A stretch of DNA of 64,000 bases from contig JAWQUS010000030.1 of NCBI GenBank assembly GCA_036365455.1, positions 1,240,001-1,304,000 on the forward strand, given 5' to 3'. The notes beneath the pieces are model-generated. The model had not been told where the DNA came from and made no database searches. It saw only the letters and a program-made list of their open reading frames with translations. The translations under genes and the position numbers were made by a program. This document shows, one piece after another, positions 14,549-26,500 of this stretch. This DNA comes from Macrosoma leucophasiata. Taxonomy: Eukaryota; Arthropoda; Insecta; Lepidoptera; Hedylidae. Numbering within the stretch: position 1 is the first letter of the stretch; each line of letters opens with the position of its first letter.

Positions 14549-17500
14549 GCTTTAATGCACAATGTAAGCACATAAGGCGGACTTAATGCCGTAAGGCATT
14601 CTCTACCAGTCGACCTTAGGGTAGTGAGACAAGATGATGAGAGTGCAAATAAAAAAACCTTGGAGAGAAAGTATTTAAAATAGAAAGATAACTACCTTAA
14701 GTTAGATGTAATAATTATATTTATATAATATAAATAAAATACTATATTATCATGTAACAATAATAATAAATAATGTATAATAAATTTTAATAAATCTGTG
14801 CATATATAAATATATATATAATAAATAAATATAAATATATAATACCATAACTAACAATAAAATTAAAACAAAACGCAAATAAGTATGAGACGATGAAGAG
14901 CCAACATTAAGAAAATGATTGCAGAAAGTAACGACATACTTTCCGCTTAAATGATAATTTGGAGGGAGATCTACGAATGTCAAGGGGCAGCGTGTTCCAG
15001 AGTTTAATTGCGTTCAAAGCAAAAGAATTTGAAATAAAACCAGAGAAATTTATAGCCATGTTGAAGAGTTACAGATTGGATTCTGGGCAGAAGCGTGCGC
15101 GTAGTTTCGCTACAAATATTTTGAAGTATTTTTATTTTAAAAAATGGAGCGTCATATAACAGCCCAAATGAAAAATTTCGAATTCGAGTACCGTATAAAA
15201 CTGATACCTAGCATTTCTTTAAATCTCCTCACGTATCACTTTTTGTGATTCTATTAAGACACTTCTTTCCGCAGAACGAGGCATATCATACGAAACATAG
15301 GGGGCAACTGGGAATAATGCCTGTGTTGTAACCCAGTCCTCACATACGTTAATGATGATGATATAAACGTGATGATAACTTACATGAACATCGATTTATC
15401 GTATTTGAAATGACGAATTGAATGACCCGTGTGTGCAAATATAACGTCAGCGGGAAACATGTGCACGGTCGACTGTACACATACACAAAACAAAGCACTT
15501 CGACCTGCGCAGGTCCGCCAGGTGTGCCCGGAGCGCGGCGCCGTCCCCCCGCGCGGCGGCCAGGTCCGCGTGCAGCCGGGCCCGCGCGGCGTCTGCGGCG
15601 GCCTGCAGCTCCCCCCCCAGCTGTACCTGCGCAGGTCCGCCAGGTGTGCCCGGAGCGCGGCGCCGTCCCCCCGCGCGGCGGCCAGGTCCGCGTGCAGCCG
15701 GGCCCGCGCGGCGTCTGCGGCGGCCTGCAGCTCCCCCCCCAGCTGTACCTGCGCAGGTCCGCCAGGTGTGCCCGGAGCGCGGCGCCGTCCCCCCGCGCGG
15801 CGGCCAGGTCCGCGTGCAGCCGGGCCCGCGCGGCGTCTGCGGCGGCCTGCAGCTCCCCCCCCAGCTGTACCTGCGCAGGTCCGCCAGGTGTGCCCGGAGC
15901 GCGGCGCCGTCCCCCCGCGCGGCGGCCAGGTCCGCGTGCAGCCGGGCCCGCGCGGCGTCTGCGGCGGCCTGCAGCTCCCCCCCCAGCTGTACCTGCGCAG
16001 GTCCGCCAGGTGTGCCCGGAGCGCGGCGCCGTCCCCCCGCGCGGCGGCCAGGTCCGCGTGCAGCCGGGCCCGCGCGGCGTCTGCGGCGGCCTGCAGCTCC
16101 CCCCCCAGCTGTACCTGCGCAGGTCCGCCAGGTGTGCCCGGAGCGCGGCGCCGTCCCCCCGCGCGGCGGCCAGGTCCGCGTGCAGCCGGGCCCGCGCGGC
16201 GTCTGCGGCGGCCTGCAGCTCCCCCCCCAGCTGTACCTGCGCAGGTCCGCCAGGTGTGCCCGGAGCGCGGCGCCGTCCCCCCGCGCGGCGGCCAGGTCCG
16301 CGTGCAGCCGGGCCCGCGCGGCGTCTGCGGCGGCCTGCAGCTCCCCGCAGCGCGCCCGCTCCCGCTCCAGCTTGCACTTCAGGACCGACACCTCGCCCTT
16401 GAGCCGCTCGCTGTTCTCCGTCTGGTGACGTGCAATTGGATTCATGGTAGACGATTCCTTGATTTCACGCTATAGAATATTAAATATTTCAATCCCACCT
16501 GTACGTATGTGCGATTTAACCGCATCGCTATTTGAGTAAATAGGATTGATGATTGGGTATGAATTCACTACTTTATATCATACAACAAAATATATTTATT
16601 GAAGAATAAATAAATAGTGAATTCTTATACTCTAAAGAAGTATAACTTATTAAGTGTATACATAAACACACAAAGTATTGCTTTATATTTTTAATGAATG
16701 AACAAAAGAATGTACTATTTTAAAAAATGTAACAAACCTCTTGCTTGAGTAGATCACTGGGCTGTGAGTCGGCAGGTATCTGCGCCTGCAGCTGGTGCAG
16801 CCGCCTCAACAGCAGCTGCTCCCGGTCCTGCGCCTCGCCCGCCGCCTGCATGGCGCTCTCCAGGCGACGCTTCAACATCTCGATCATGCTCGCGTCCTGT
16901 TTCTGTATAAAGTGCATACATTTCTGAGAATTTCGATAGAATAAATATATTTAAGAATATAGTTGTTTCAAACTTAACTGAAAGTAGCCAATATCTAATT
17001 AAATTGAGGGAGAACATGAAACTTATCGCCTAACAACGTGAGGAGATTTTAGTAACATAGTCTCTACATTCTCAGTTGTCGCGCTCCGCCTCGTCCCGCA
17101 GCAGCGCCGTCCGACACTCCCGCGCCGCCCTCTGCACCCTGTACCCTGCACCCTGACCCTGACCCTGACCTGCAGCGTGTCGGCGGTGTCCTTGTGGGCC
17201 TCGAGCAGCAGCTGCAGGCGCGCCGAGTTGTCGCGCTCCGCCTCGTACCGCAGCAGCGCCGTCTGACACTCCTGCGACGCCTTTTCGCGGACCCTGAAGC
17301 ACGAAACATTATTTATGTAACCACGGCTACGTTCCACTTATCGCCCCAGACTATCGTAACGCTCTTTTAAAGTAACACCTTAAGGAAGTGCCAGATATGT
17401 ATAATTTGCCCGATCCAATCACCGTATCCGTATTAACCGTTGCGTATCATGATCGTCACCTATTTCCACCGGCGCCATATCGGTCCTTCGTATCGAGATT

Positions 17501-20500
17501 CATACCTATCGTACGTATCATGACCTGACGAAATAGATTACTAAAATATGCAAAGGAGACGCGGATCGAGTACATAATACATTAACTGACCCCGATTTTT
17601 TTTTCAATTGGAAAATGGTGGTGAAACCGTTTCAATAGCACGATAGTAAATATAATAACGCAGGAATAGCAGCGTCTAACAATAAAATTGCAGCTGCAGG
17701 CGGTCGCGCTGCCCGCGCAGCCGGCAGCCGGCTGGCGCGCTCCGACGTCATCACGTCAACAAAGCGCGCAGCCGGCTGCCGGCTGGCGCGCTCCGACGTC
17801 ATCACGTCAACAAAGGATGCAGCTACCTGGTGAGCTCGGCGACGAGCGCGTCCTTGTCCTGCAGGCGCGCGTGCAGCGTGTCGAGCTGCAGCTGCAGGCG
17901 GTCGCGCTGCCCGCGCAGCCGGCTGGCGCGCTCCGACGTCATCACGTCAACAAAGGATGCAGCTACCTGGTGAGCTCGGCGACGAGCGCGTCCTTGTCCT
18001 GCAGGCGCGCGTGCAGCGTGTCGAGCTGCAGCTGCAGGCGGTCGCGCTGCCCGCGCAGCCGGCTGGCGCGCTCCGACGTCATCACGTCAACAAAGGATGC
18101 AGCTACCTGGTGAGCTCGGCGACGAGCGCGTCCTTGTCCTGCAGGCGCGCGTGCAGCGTGTCGAGCTGCAGCTGCAGGCGGTCGCGCTGCCCGCGCAGCC
18201 GGCTGCCGGCTGCCGGCTGGCGCGCTCCGACGTCATCACGTCAACAAAGGATGCAGCTACCTGGTGAGCTCGGCGACGAGCGCGTCCTTGTCCTGCAGGC
18301 GCGCGTGCAGCGTGTCGAGCTGCAGCTGCAGGCGGTCGCGCTGCCCGCGCAGCCGGCTGCCGGCTGCCGGCTGGCGCGCTCCGACGTCATCACGTCAACA
18401 AAGGATGCAGCTACCTGGTGAGCTCGGCGACGAGCGCGTCCTTGTCCTGCAGGCGCGCGTGCAGCGTGTCGAGCTGCAGCTGCAGGCGGTCGCGCTGCCC
18501 GCGCAGCCGGCTGGCGCGCTCCGACGACGTCGACTGGATCGAACTGGACGATCTGCGATAGTATCTTACACGTTAATCGATGGACGATCTGCGATAGTAT
18601 CTTACACGTTAATCGACTTACCCACCCTAAAGCAGAGAATATGTAATAATACTACGTATAGAATGGAAACATCGTCGTCCCGCCCGATTCCCCCCCCCCC
18701 CTCCTCCCCCCTCCTCACCTTCTCCCTTAGAGAGACAGTTGAATTAACTCCAACAGTGAGGTTGCTAGCGGTATTCATTTTTAGTTAATTTCGTCACGTA
18801 GTCAGTGCGACGACTTATTTCACGATTGTTAATCCTACGCTTCAGTTCTGCGTGCGCGTATACTGATTGATGTTGATGTCTGTGTAAAAGGTAACCAGAA
18901 TAAGCGTTTGTATGGAATTTTAGCCGAGTGTCCGAGGTGTGCTTTAAGATATAAAATGTAGAATACTAGTGATCTACAGCGACGGCGTTCTCCGTCCTGA
19001 GGGAACGACATTTCCGATCTTTCACGGACAGACTGTGACCTGTCTGCGATCAAAGTCAACATGAAGATTAGTTTAATATACGTGAAATAAAACGACGTGA
19101 CTCGCGAAAACCTCAAAACACATCATAAATATGATCATTAATGCATAATCATTAATGCTTTAAAGGCATTAACATATTTTCTAAACTGAATACAAGAGTT
19201 ATAGGGAGAGAAAACCAATTAATATTTACATTTCTGTGATTCACGATTATTAAGCGAATATCGGCATAATTTGACAGACGGTTTTATAGCGAAGAATCGC
19301 GATGAACATAAATGAAAAGGCTTTCACTTGACTTGGTTGAATTAGGAAGCCTGTCAAATATTTTCATTGTGAGAAGTTGGCAGTTTGCGAATTTGGCTTT
19401 TCGAGAATTTGGTGTTTTGAGAAGTTGGCATTTTGAGAAGTTGCCTTTTAGCGAGCGGTTGGCATTTTACGAAGTTGGCATTCTGAGATGATACGCTTTA
19501 ATCATCACATTATATAATGTAAAATATCACAGCAAGAAATAGACAACACAAGAAAAGACAAATAGTAAAAAATTCCAATTTGGAATAGAAAGGAAAGAAA
19601 GAAAGAAAGAAAGGCGTTTATTTGGCGCATAGCCGGAAAACACACAAAAACGAACAGATTTAAAAACACAAAACAATTCATTTTAAACTAGTAGGTACAA
19701 GCACAAAAACAATAGACCACAAAAAAAGGAGATAAAAAAAAAAAAATTATAACAGAAAAAACAGAACCAACTACACAGTGACACAAACAAATAAGTAGGT
19801 AATGATAATAGTGTGTCACACGGCTGCGTCAAAATGGTCTCCAGTTCAGCATAGAAGTCAGGCGTAACGCCTGACGCTTTTTTTCAATGGAACCACATGA
19901 GGGAGTTCACGGATGTCAAAACGGTACGGAAAAATTAAATAGAAGTACATAAATAAAATAAATACCTAGTAAAAACTAATAAATATATATTTTTTTTTTC
20001 ATAGAATTAACATATTAGATATTATTATACTTATTCATAATATTTAGAATAATTAAAATATTGAAGATTATACCAAATAAGTTAGTGGCTGCTGTACCGA
20101 TGAAATGAACTCGTGGCGCGTGCGTCACAGGAGCGCAATGTCCCCCCCCCCTCCTCCCCGCGCCCCTCACCGCTGAAGGCTGCGCAGCGGTACCTGCCTC
20201 CTGCCTCCTGCCTCCTGCCTCAATCGTGCCTCAATCAGATGGCGACGCCGCACGAAATCAGCGTTCGCGTTCGGATTGCACCACGAGTAAATTATGGGAA
20301 CGACGCAAATAAATATATACACAATAGAATATTTTTTAAATTCTTACTTGGACGTGTTCAACGCCAACCGAGGAATGTCGTCAGGCTCGTCGCTACTCGC
20401 CGATAGAATCTGTAAAACAAAATACATTAATATGTACGTATTTCAATTCATAAAGTTTTGGAAGGCCAACTTAGGAAACATCAACTATGTGTACAGTGAC

Positions 20501-23500
20501 GTCAACAGTATACTTTTCTGACATGGAATTCATGTCTGGGGACAAATTTCATGCAAATCAAACAACAGCCAGCCAACGTCCTTAGACACGCGACGATTGA
20601 GAAAGTTCTGTTTTATTTTACAATCACGAATTTAGGCGTTTCACACACGAGACCGCGCGCCGCTGGGGTAGGTGGTGAAGCGGATTTCATGTCGCTCGGC
20701 CTCTCTATTGAATACGTTGATACCATTCACACTACACCGCCCGACCGCGCGGATTAGTTTACTCACCTTTACTGCAATCCGCGGCGGCGCGCGGTGTTGT
20801 GTGTAAACCGCCTAAGTTTAGTATTATCGTAGACTAGGCATCGGGACGTGATGACTTCATAGTGTAATCAGTCAACTAAATAATGCCGCTCACATCGTCC
20901 GAATACGGCGTTATAATGCAGTAAGCAGCGCGCATGGCCCTACGGCTGGTGTAGATCGTAAGCGATCTACTCGGTGAAGCGATACGGACGCGGTCGGGTG
21001 TGTGATGGGTGACCGCTAGTGGCAAATTAAAAGGCGCGTTTCCGTGCTTCGGAGGGCACGTTAAGCCGTCGGTCCCGGTTGCTATCGACAGATAGCAGTC
21101 GTTATACCTTGTCGGAGGCCTTATGGGCGGTTTGAAAACATCCGACAGCGGGTTGGCCACTAACCCGAATCTCCACCAACCCGCATTGGAGCAGCGTGGT
21201 GGTGTAAGCTCCAGGTATACAAATATGTGTTTTTCTGATAAACCAGTCGTCGCGAGCGATCGTTCGACGTCATAGGTGACGTAACTGTTCGCGATCTAAT
21301 CGCGCGCACTTCGCCAACAAAATATTGGTAGGCCGGAGTGGGCTTTCACCAAAACGTAGCAGGAATTTGAAAAAAGAACGCTTGCGTTCCACTTATAAGA
21401 TTCGCCTACAACGCCCGCGGTTTTCTTCCGTCAGTGGAACGGCAATTTCGGCGGTCGTGGTCGTGGTCGTTTAGTGGCACGCAGGCAGAGTGTAGTGTGT
21501 AGTGTGTACCTGTTCCATGTGGTCGTCGAGCGTGTGCGAGTAGTTGAGCTGGTCCCGCAGCGCCCGCTCCAGCTCGGCGGTGTGTAGTGTGTAGTGTGTA
21601 GTGTGTAGTGTGTACCTGTTCCATGTGGTCGTCGAGCGTGTGCGAGTAGTTGAGCTGGTCCCGCAGCGCCCGCTCCAGCTCGGCGGTGTGTAGTGTGTAG
21701 TGTGTAGTGTGTAGTGTGTAGTGTGTACCTGTTCCATGTGGTCGTCGAGCGTGTGCGAGTAGTTGAGCTGGTCCCGCAGCGCCCGCTCCAGCTCGGCGGT
21801 GTGTAGTGTGTAGTGTGTAGTGTGTAGTGTGTACCTGTTCCATGTGGTCGTCGAGCGTGTGCGAGTAGTTGAGCTGGTCCCGCAGCGCCCGCTCCAGCTC
21901 GGCGGTGTGTAGTGTGTAGTGTGTAGTGTGTAGTGTGTACCTGTTCCATGTGGTCGTCGAGCGTGTGCGAGTAGTTGAGCTGGTCCCGCAGCGCCCGCTC
22001 CAGCTCGGCGGTGTGTAGTGTGTAGTGTGTAGTGTGTACCTGTTCCATGTGGTCGTCGAGCGTGTGCGAGTAGTTGAGCTGGTCCCGCAGCGCCCGCTCC
22101 AGCTCGGCGGTGTGTAGTGTGTAGTGTGTAGTGTGTAGTGTGTAGTGTGTAGTGTGTAGTGTGTACCTGTTCCATGTGGTCGTCGAGCGTGTGCGAGTAG
22201 TTGAGCTGGTCCCGCAGCGCCCGCTCCAGCTCGGCGGTGTGTAGTGTGTAGTGTGTAGTGTGTAGTGTGTACCTGTTCCATGTGGTCGTCGAGCGTGTGC
22301 GAGTAGTTGAGCTGGTCCCGCAGCGCCCGCTCCAGCTCGGCGGTGTGTAGTGTGTAGTGTGTAGTGTGTACCTGTTCCATGTGGTCGTCGAGCGTGTGCG
22401 AGTAGTTGAGCTGGTCCCGCAGCGCCCGCTCCAGCTCGGCGGTGTGTAGTGTGTAGTGTGTAGTGTGTAGTGTGTAGTGTGTACCTGTTCCATGTGGTCG
22501 TCGAGCGTGTGCGAGTAGTTGAGCTGGTCCCGCAGCGCCCGCTCCAGCTCGGCGGTGTGTAGTGTGTAGTGTGTAGTGTGTAGTGTGTACCTGTTCCATG
22601 TGGTCGTCGAGCGTGTGCGAGTAGTTGAGCTGGTCCCGCAGCGCCCGCTCCAGCTCGGCGGTGTGTAGTGTGTAGTGTGTAGTGTGTAGTGTGTAGTGTG
22701 TAGTGTGTAGTGTGTACCTGTTCCATGTGGTCGTCGAGCGTGTGCGAGTAGTTGAGCTGGTCCCGCAGCGCCCGCTCCAGCTCGGCGGTGTGTAGTGTGT
22801 AGTGTGTAGTGTGTAGTGTGTAGTGTGTACCTGTTCCATGTGGTCGTCGAGCGTGTGCGAGTAGTTGAGCTGGTCCCGCAGCGCCCGCTCCAGCTCGGCG
22901 GTGTGTAGTGTGTAGTGTGTAGTGTGTAGTGTGTAGTGTGTACCTGTTCCATGTGGTCGTCGAGCGTGTGCGAGTAGTTGAGCTGGTCCCGCAGCGCCCG
23001 CTCCAGCTCGGCGGTGTGTAGTGTGTAGTGTGTAGTGTGTAGTGTGTAGTGTGTAGTGTGTAGTGTGTACCTGTTCCATGTGGTCGTCGAGCGTGTGCGA
23101 GTAGTTGAGCTGGTCCCGCAGCGCCCGCTCCAGCTCGGCGGTGTGTAGTGTGTAGTGTGTAGTGTGTAGTGTGTACCTGTTCCATGTGGTCGTCGAGCGT
23201 GTGCGAGTAGTTGAGCTGGTCCCGCAGCGCCCGCTCCAGCTCGGCGGTGTGTAGTGTGTAGTGTGTAGTGTGTAGTGTGTAGTGTGTACCTGTTCCATGT
23301 GGTCGTCGAGCGTGTGCGAGTAGTTGAGCTGGTCCCGCAGCGCCCGCTCCAGCTCGGCGGTGGGCGAGCGCGCGCCCCGTCTCTCCGACACCAGCTCACA
23401 CGACGTCTGACGGATGTCTTGATCCCTGCGGACCAAACCTCACATCTGACTACCATCGCATACTACAGTCCCCACCGAGAAATACTCCATGTCCACTTTA

Positions 23501-26500
23501 GGAATTAAATCTCGGCTAATAACGTTATCTCTTTTGCACACCACCTGTGTGACGTTTGTATTTTGATAAAATGTTGACCAATACCGCCCTATTCCGTCGC
23601 CCACGTAGGCAGTGAGGAACAGAGATAACGCTCTACGAAATCGAAACTAGCCGATGGTCCTTTTCCTAAGCTCGACGTGCAATAGTTCTTGATGGATACC
23701 GTGGAAAACTGAATAAACAAAGCGACTGACTTCTTCCGGCGAACTTCGTCACCCCAAGAATAAAATAATAAGGACAAAGGTTTGATAGATACGGAATACT
23801 TAAAGTAGTTTTTACTATTTTCCTTACGATTTCTTCGTATTTTGTGAGGTATACCTTCCTTGGACTTCCGAGAATATTTAAAAACTAAAATTAGCCCGGC
23901 CCGTTTAGACATAATCAAGTTTCAGTAGGACCGACGAACGGCATTTATCATATCAGACCCTCTGAATTCAAAATAATATCTATAATAAAAATAATTAAAT
24001 CCTACATGTAATGCTTACCAAAACGTAATTAATTTTATAGCACTATGTAAACACCTGCACTTTACGCACTCCTTTCCGTGACTTAAGTTGCCTATTTTTG
24101 CACGGTGCATAAAGTGATCGACTAACTTCACTCATGCATAAAAATTAACGAAATGAGACTTGAAGTTTGGAAATACACAACGAACAAATGACAAGAAAAG
24201 CATAGGCTAGCAATTCTTCTGACACCACATCCGCGTTGAAGAAGATGACAATGAAATCAAAGAGAAACCTATGGTTGATTTCGCGGAAATCGTAATAATT
24301 GGAATTCGTAAAAATTATTTGGTCCCTCACTGATCAAATTTACCTATCTAACCTACCTGTAAACTGCCAGTGACATCAATGAAGACTGAAATACCAACGA
24401 CCCGGTTAGTCCAGCGGCGTAAGACGACCTTCAAATCGGTCATTTCTAGACTATGTAGTCATTTCGCGAATCAGTCATTCCTAGACTAAACCGTTTGTTT
24501 CGAAGGGTCGCGGGTTCGTTCGGTCCCCGCACCGTAACAAATATTTTTATAATATTTATTGTATGTAATACAGAGATATTTATTTCGCTCCTGGGTCTTG
24601 GTCACAAGTTTATACCTAGGGTGGGGCTGTGAGTTTAAGCGTATTAGCGTATTAAAAAATGGTGTCCTTACCTTTGCAAGGAATCCCTGAGTAGCGCCAA
24701 TTCGGTCTCGAGTTGCTGACAACGTTCGGCCTTGTCCCGCAGTTTCTCTCGCAGCTCACTTATGTTGCATTCTTCACGCATCCTTAAACGTACCATACTT
24801 TTGAATAAAAACTCAATGATCTATCAAAGCTGTTAATTAGAATTTAAGAAAAATGGTAAGATTTTTTTTCTTCTGGCTTAAACCTATTACTTCTGAATAA
24901 CTAGCCCAGCCTAACGCTAAGCTACCGAAGTTCCTAAGAAGTAGATTCTAAGGGGTTGATTTTAAAAATAATTTTAGTTTAACATACACGAGATTAATTC
25001 CGTAAAAACAGTTTTGAGTGTAGCTCGCAAAAACCTAAGAACACAATTTTTTTTATTTTTTACATCGTTAAATTCGATCGTGTAACTGTTTTATTAACAA
25101 AAATAAAATATGACTACGGTTATTATAAAAAGAAGGTACAGTATCCAACAACAAATATTGCACATCGACCTTGGGAAAGAGACTTCGGCTGAATTCGGGT
25201 ATGTAGAGCGTTATCTCTTACGCACCCTGTCTATGTGATGTGACGTTTGTCGACTGATTTGATCAAGTTTTAACCAATACTATTTGTGCTTACGTAGGCA
25301 GTGTGCAGCAGAGATAGCGCTCTACGAAGGCGAAATTAGGCGATTGTCTCTTTCGTAGGCTTGATGTAGAATATTTCTTGAAGTGTGTGTGCAATTCACA
25401 CGTCATCTCATCATCGTTCTGAAGTCTCAATTTTTATAAGAGGCACTGTATAATGTATCTTATCTCAATTTATCTCGCGTTAAATCTTATCAATTTATGT
25501 GTCCGTATCTTTTTACTGTCGCTTTTTCGTTTCATCGAATTTGAAACTACAAAGATGCTAAACAAGTTACCTGTTCGTAACGAGCAACAGCTGTTCAGTG
25601 AGCGCCGCCTTCTCCTGGGTGAGGCGCTCCACCTCGCGCTGCAGGGCGGGCGGGGCGGGCGGGGCGGTCTGGGCGGGCAGGCGGCCACCGGTGGCTTCGC
25701 TCTCGCTCACCTGCTTCTGCAACTGACTCAGGTTGCCCTTCAGTTCTGTCACGTCTAGCTTCGCTTTCGCCAGTTCAAAGGCCTGGGGAAAGTATTGACA
25801 TTTCGATTATCAATTGGTGTTTAGTTCGGTTTGAAATGATTAAAGTTTCTCAGTCAGGTTTGAGGCCTCACCCGGTTTTGTAATTCAACTCTCTGAGCAA
25901 TTTTTTTTGTCCTTCCTCCTACGGTATCATCCGCGAAATAAAAGGACCTGTTGCCTCGCTCATATTTTATAAATGTGGCTTTAAACAAACGAAATAATTA
26001 AAAAATCGGTCATGATACGCGATTTTCATTTTTCTATTATAATCTTTTTAATTTTATTTATACTTTATTATAAAAATAATAATAAAAATAGAATGAAATT
26101 TTGCAGTACCAGAAAATGGGAACTGGCTATTGTTAGAACCTAATTTTGAATCTACTTAGTTCGAAATTAAATGACTAAGACTATGGTATAGTTTTCCGAA
26201 ATATATTAAACAATATTTAAATATATATTGCTAGTAATCACAAATTACAAAAAACACGTCTCCATATTTTATTATTGCGTCTCGGTACCGAATCACGACT
26301 ACACACGTCCCACCATTATAAAATGCTACTTCAGTAAACATACCTTATCGTTTAATTCCTTCTTGTTAAAGTCTAGCTCGTGCTGCAGCAGAGATATCTG
26401 CTTCTTGATCTTCACCAACTGCTTCTTGTCGCTGCTCGCCTGCCGGTCCACTCTCCTCTCCCTCTCCTCCCCACCCTTGTTCCTCGGCGAAGGGCTCCGA

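Noticed and set aside
15422..16475. Long plus-strand open frames over the exon-22 array
   Set aside because: They exist only because the 122-bp unit lacks stops on both strands; composition is Pro/Arg/Ala-rich, and the minus strand gives a phase-correct coiled-coil exon.
20160..20240. Possible extra exon between exons 18 and 19 (GTGAGG donor near 20167, CTGCCTC repeats at the acceptor)
   Set aside because: Its exit phase fits neither acceptor of exon 19 and the reading frame is only a few codons; the CTGCCTC run is simple repeat.
21406..23456. Single-exon proteins of 584-676 residues rich in His/Thr/Tyr over the exon-17 array
   Set aside because: The frames rotate from unit to unit and the satellite part is (TACACAC)n; a spliced exon with the correct phase explains the start.
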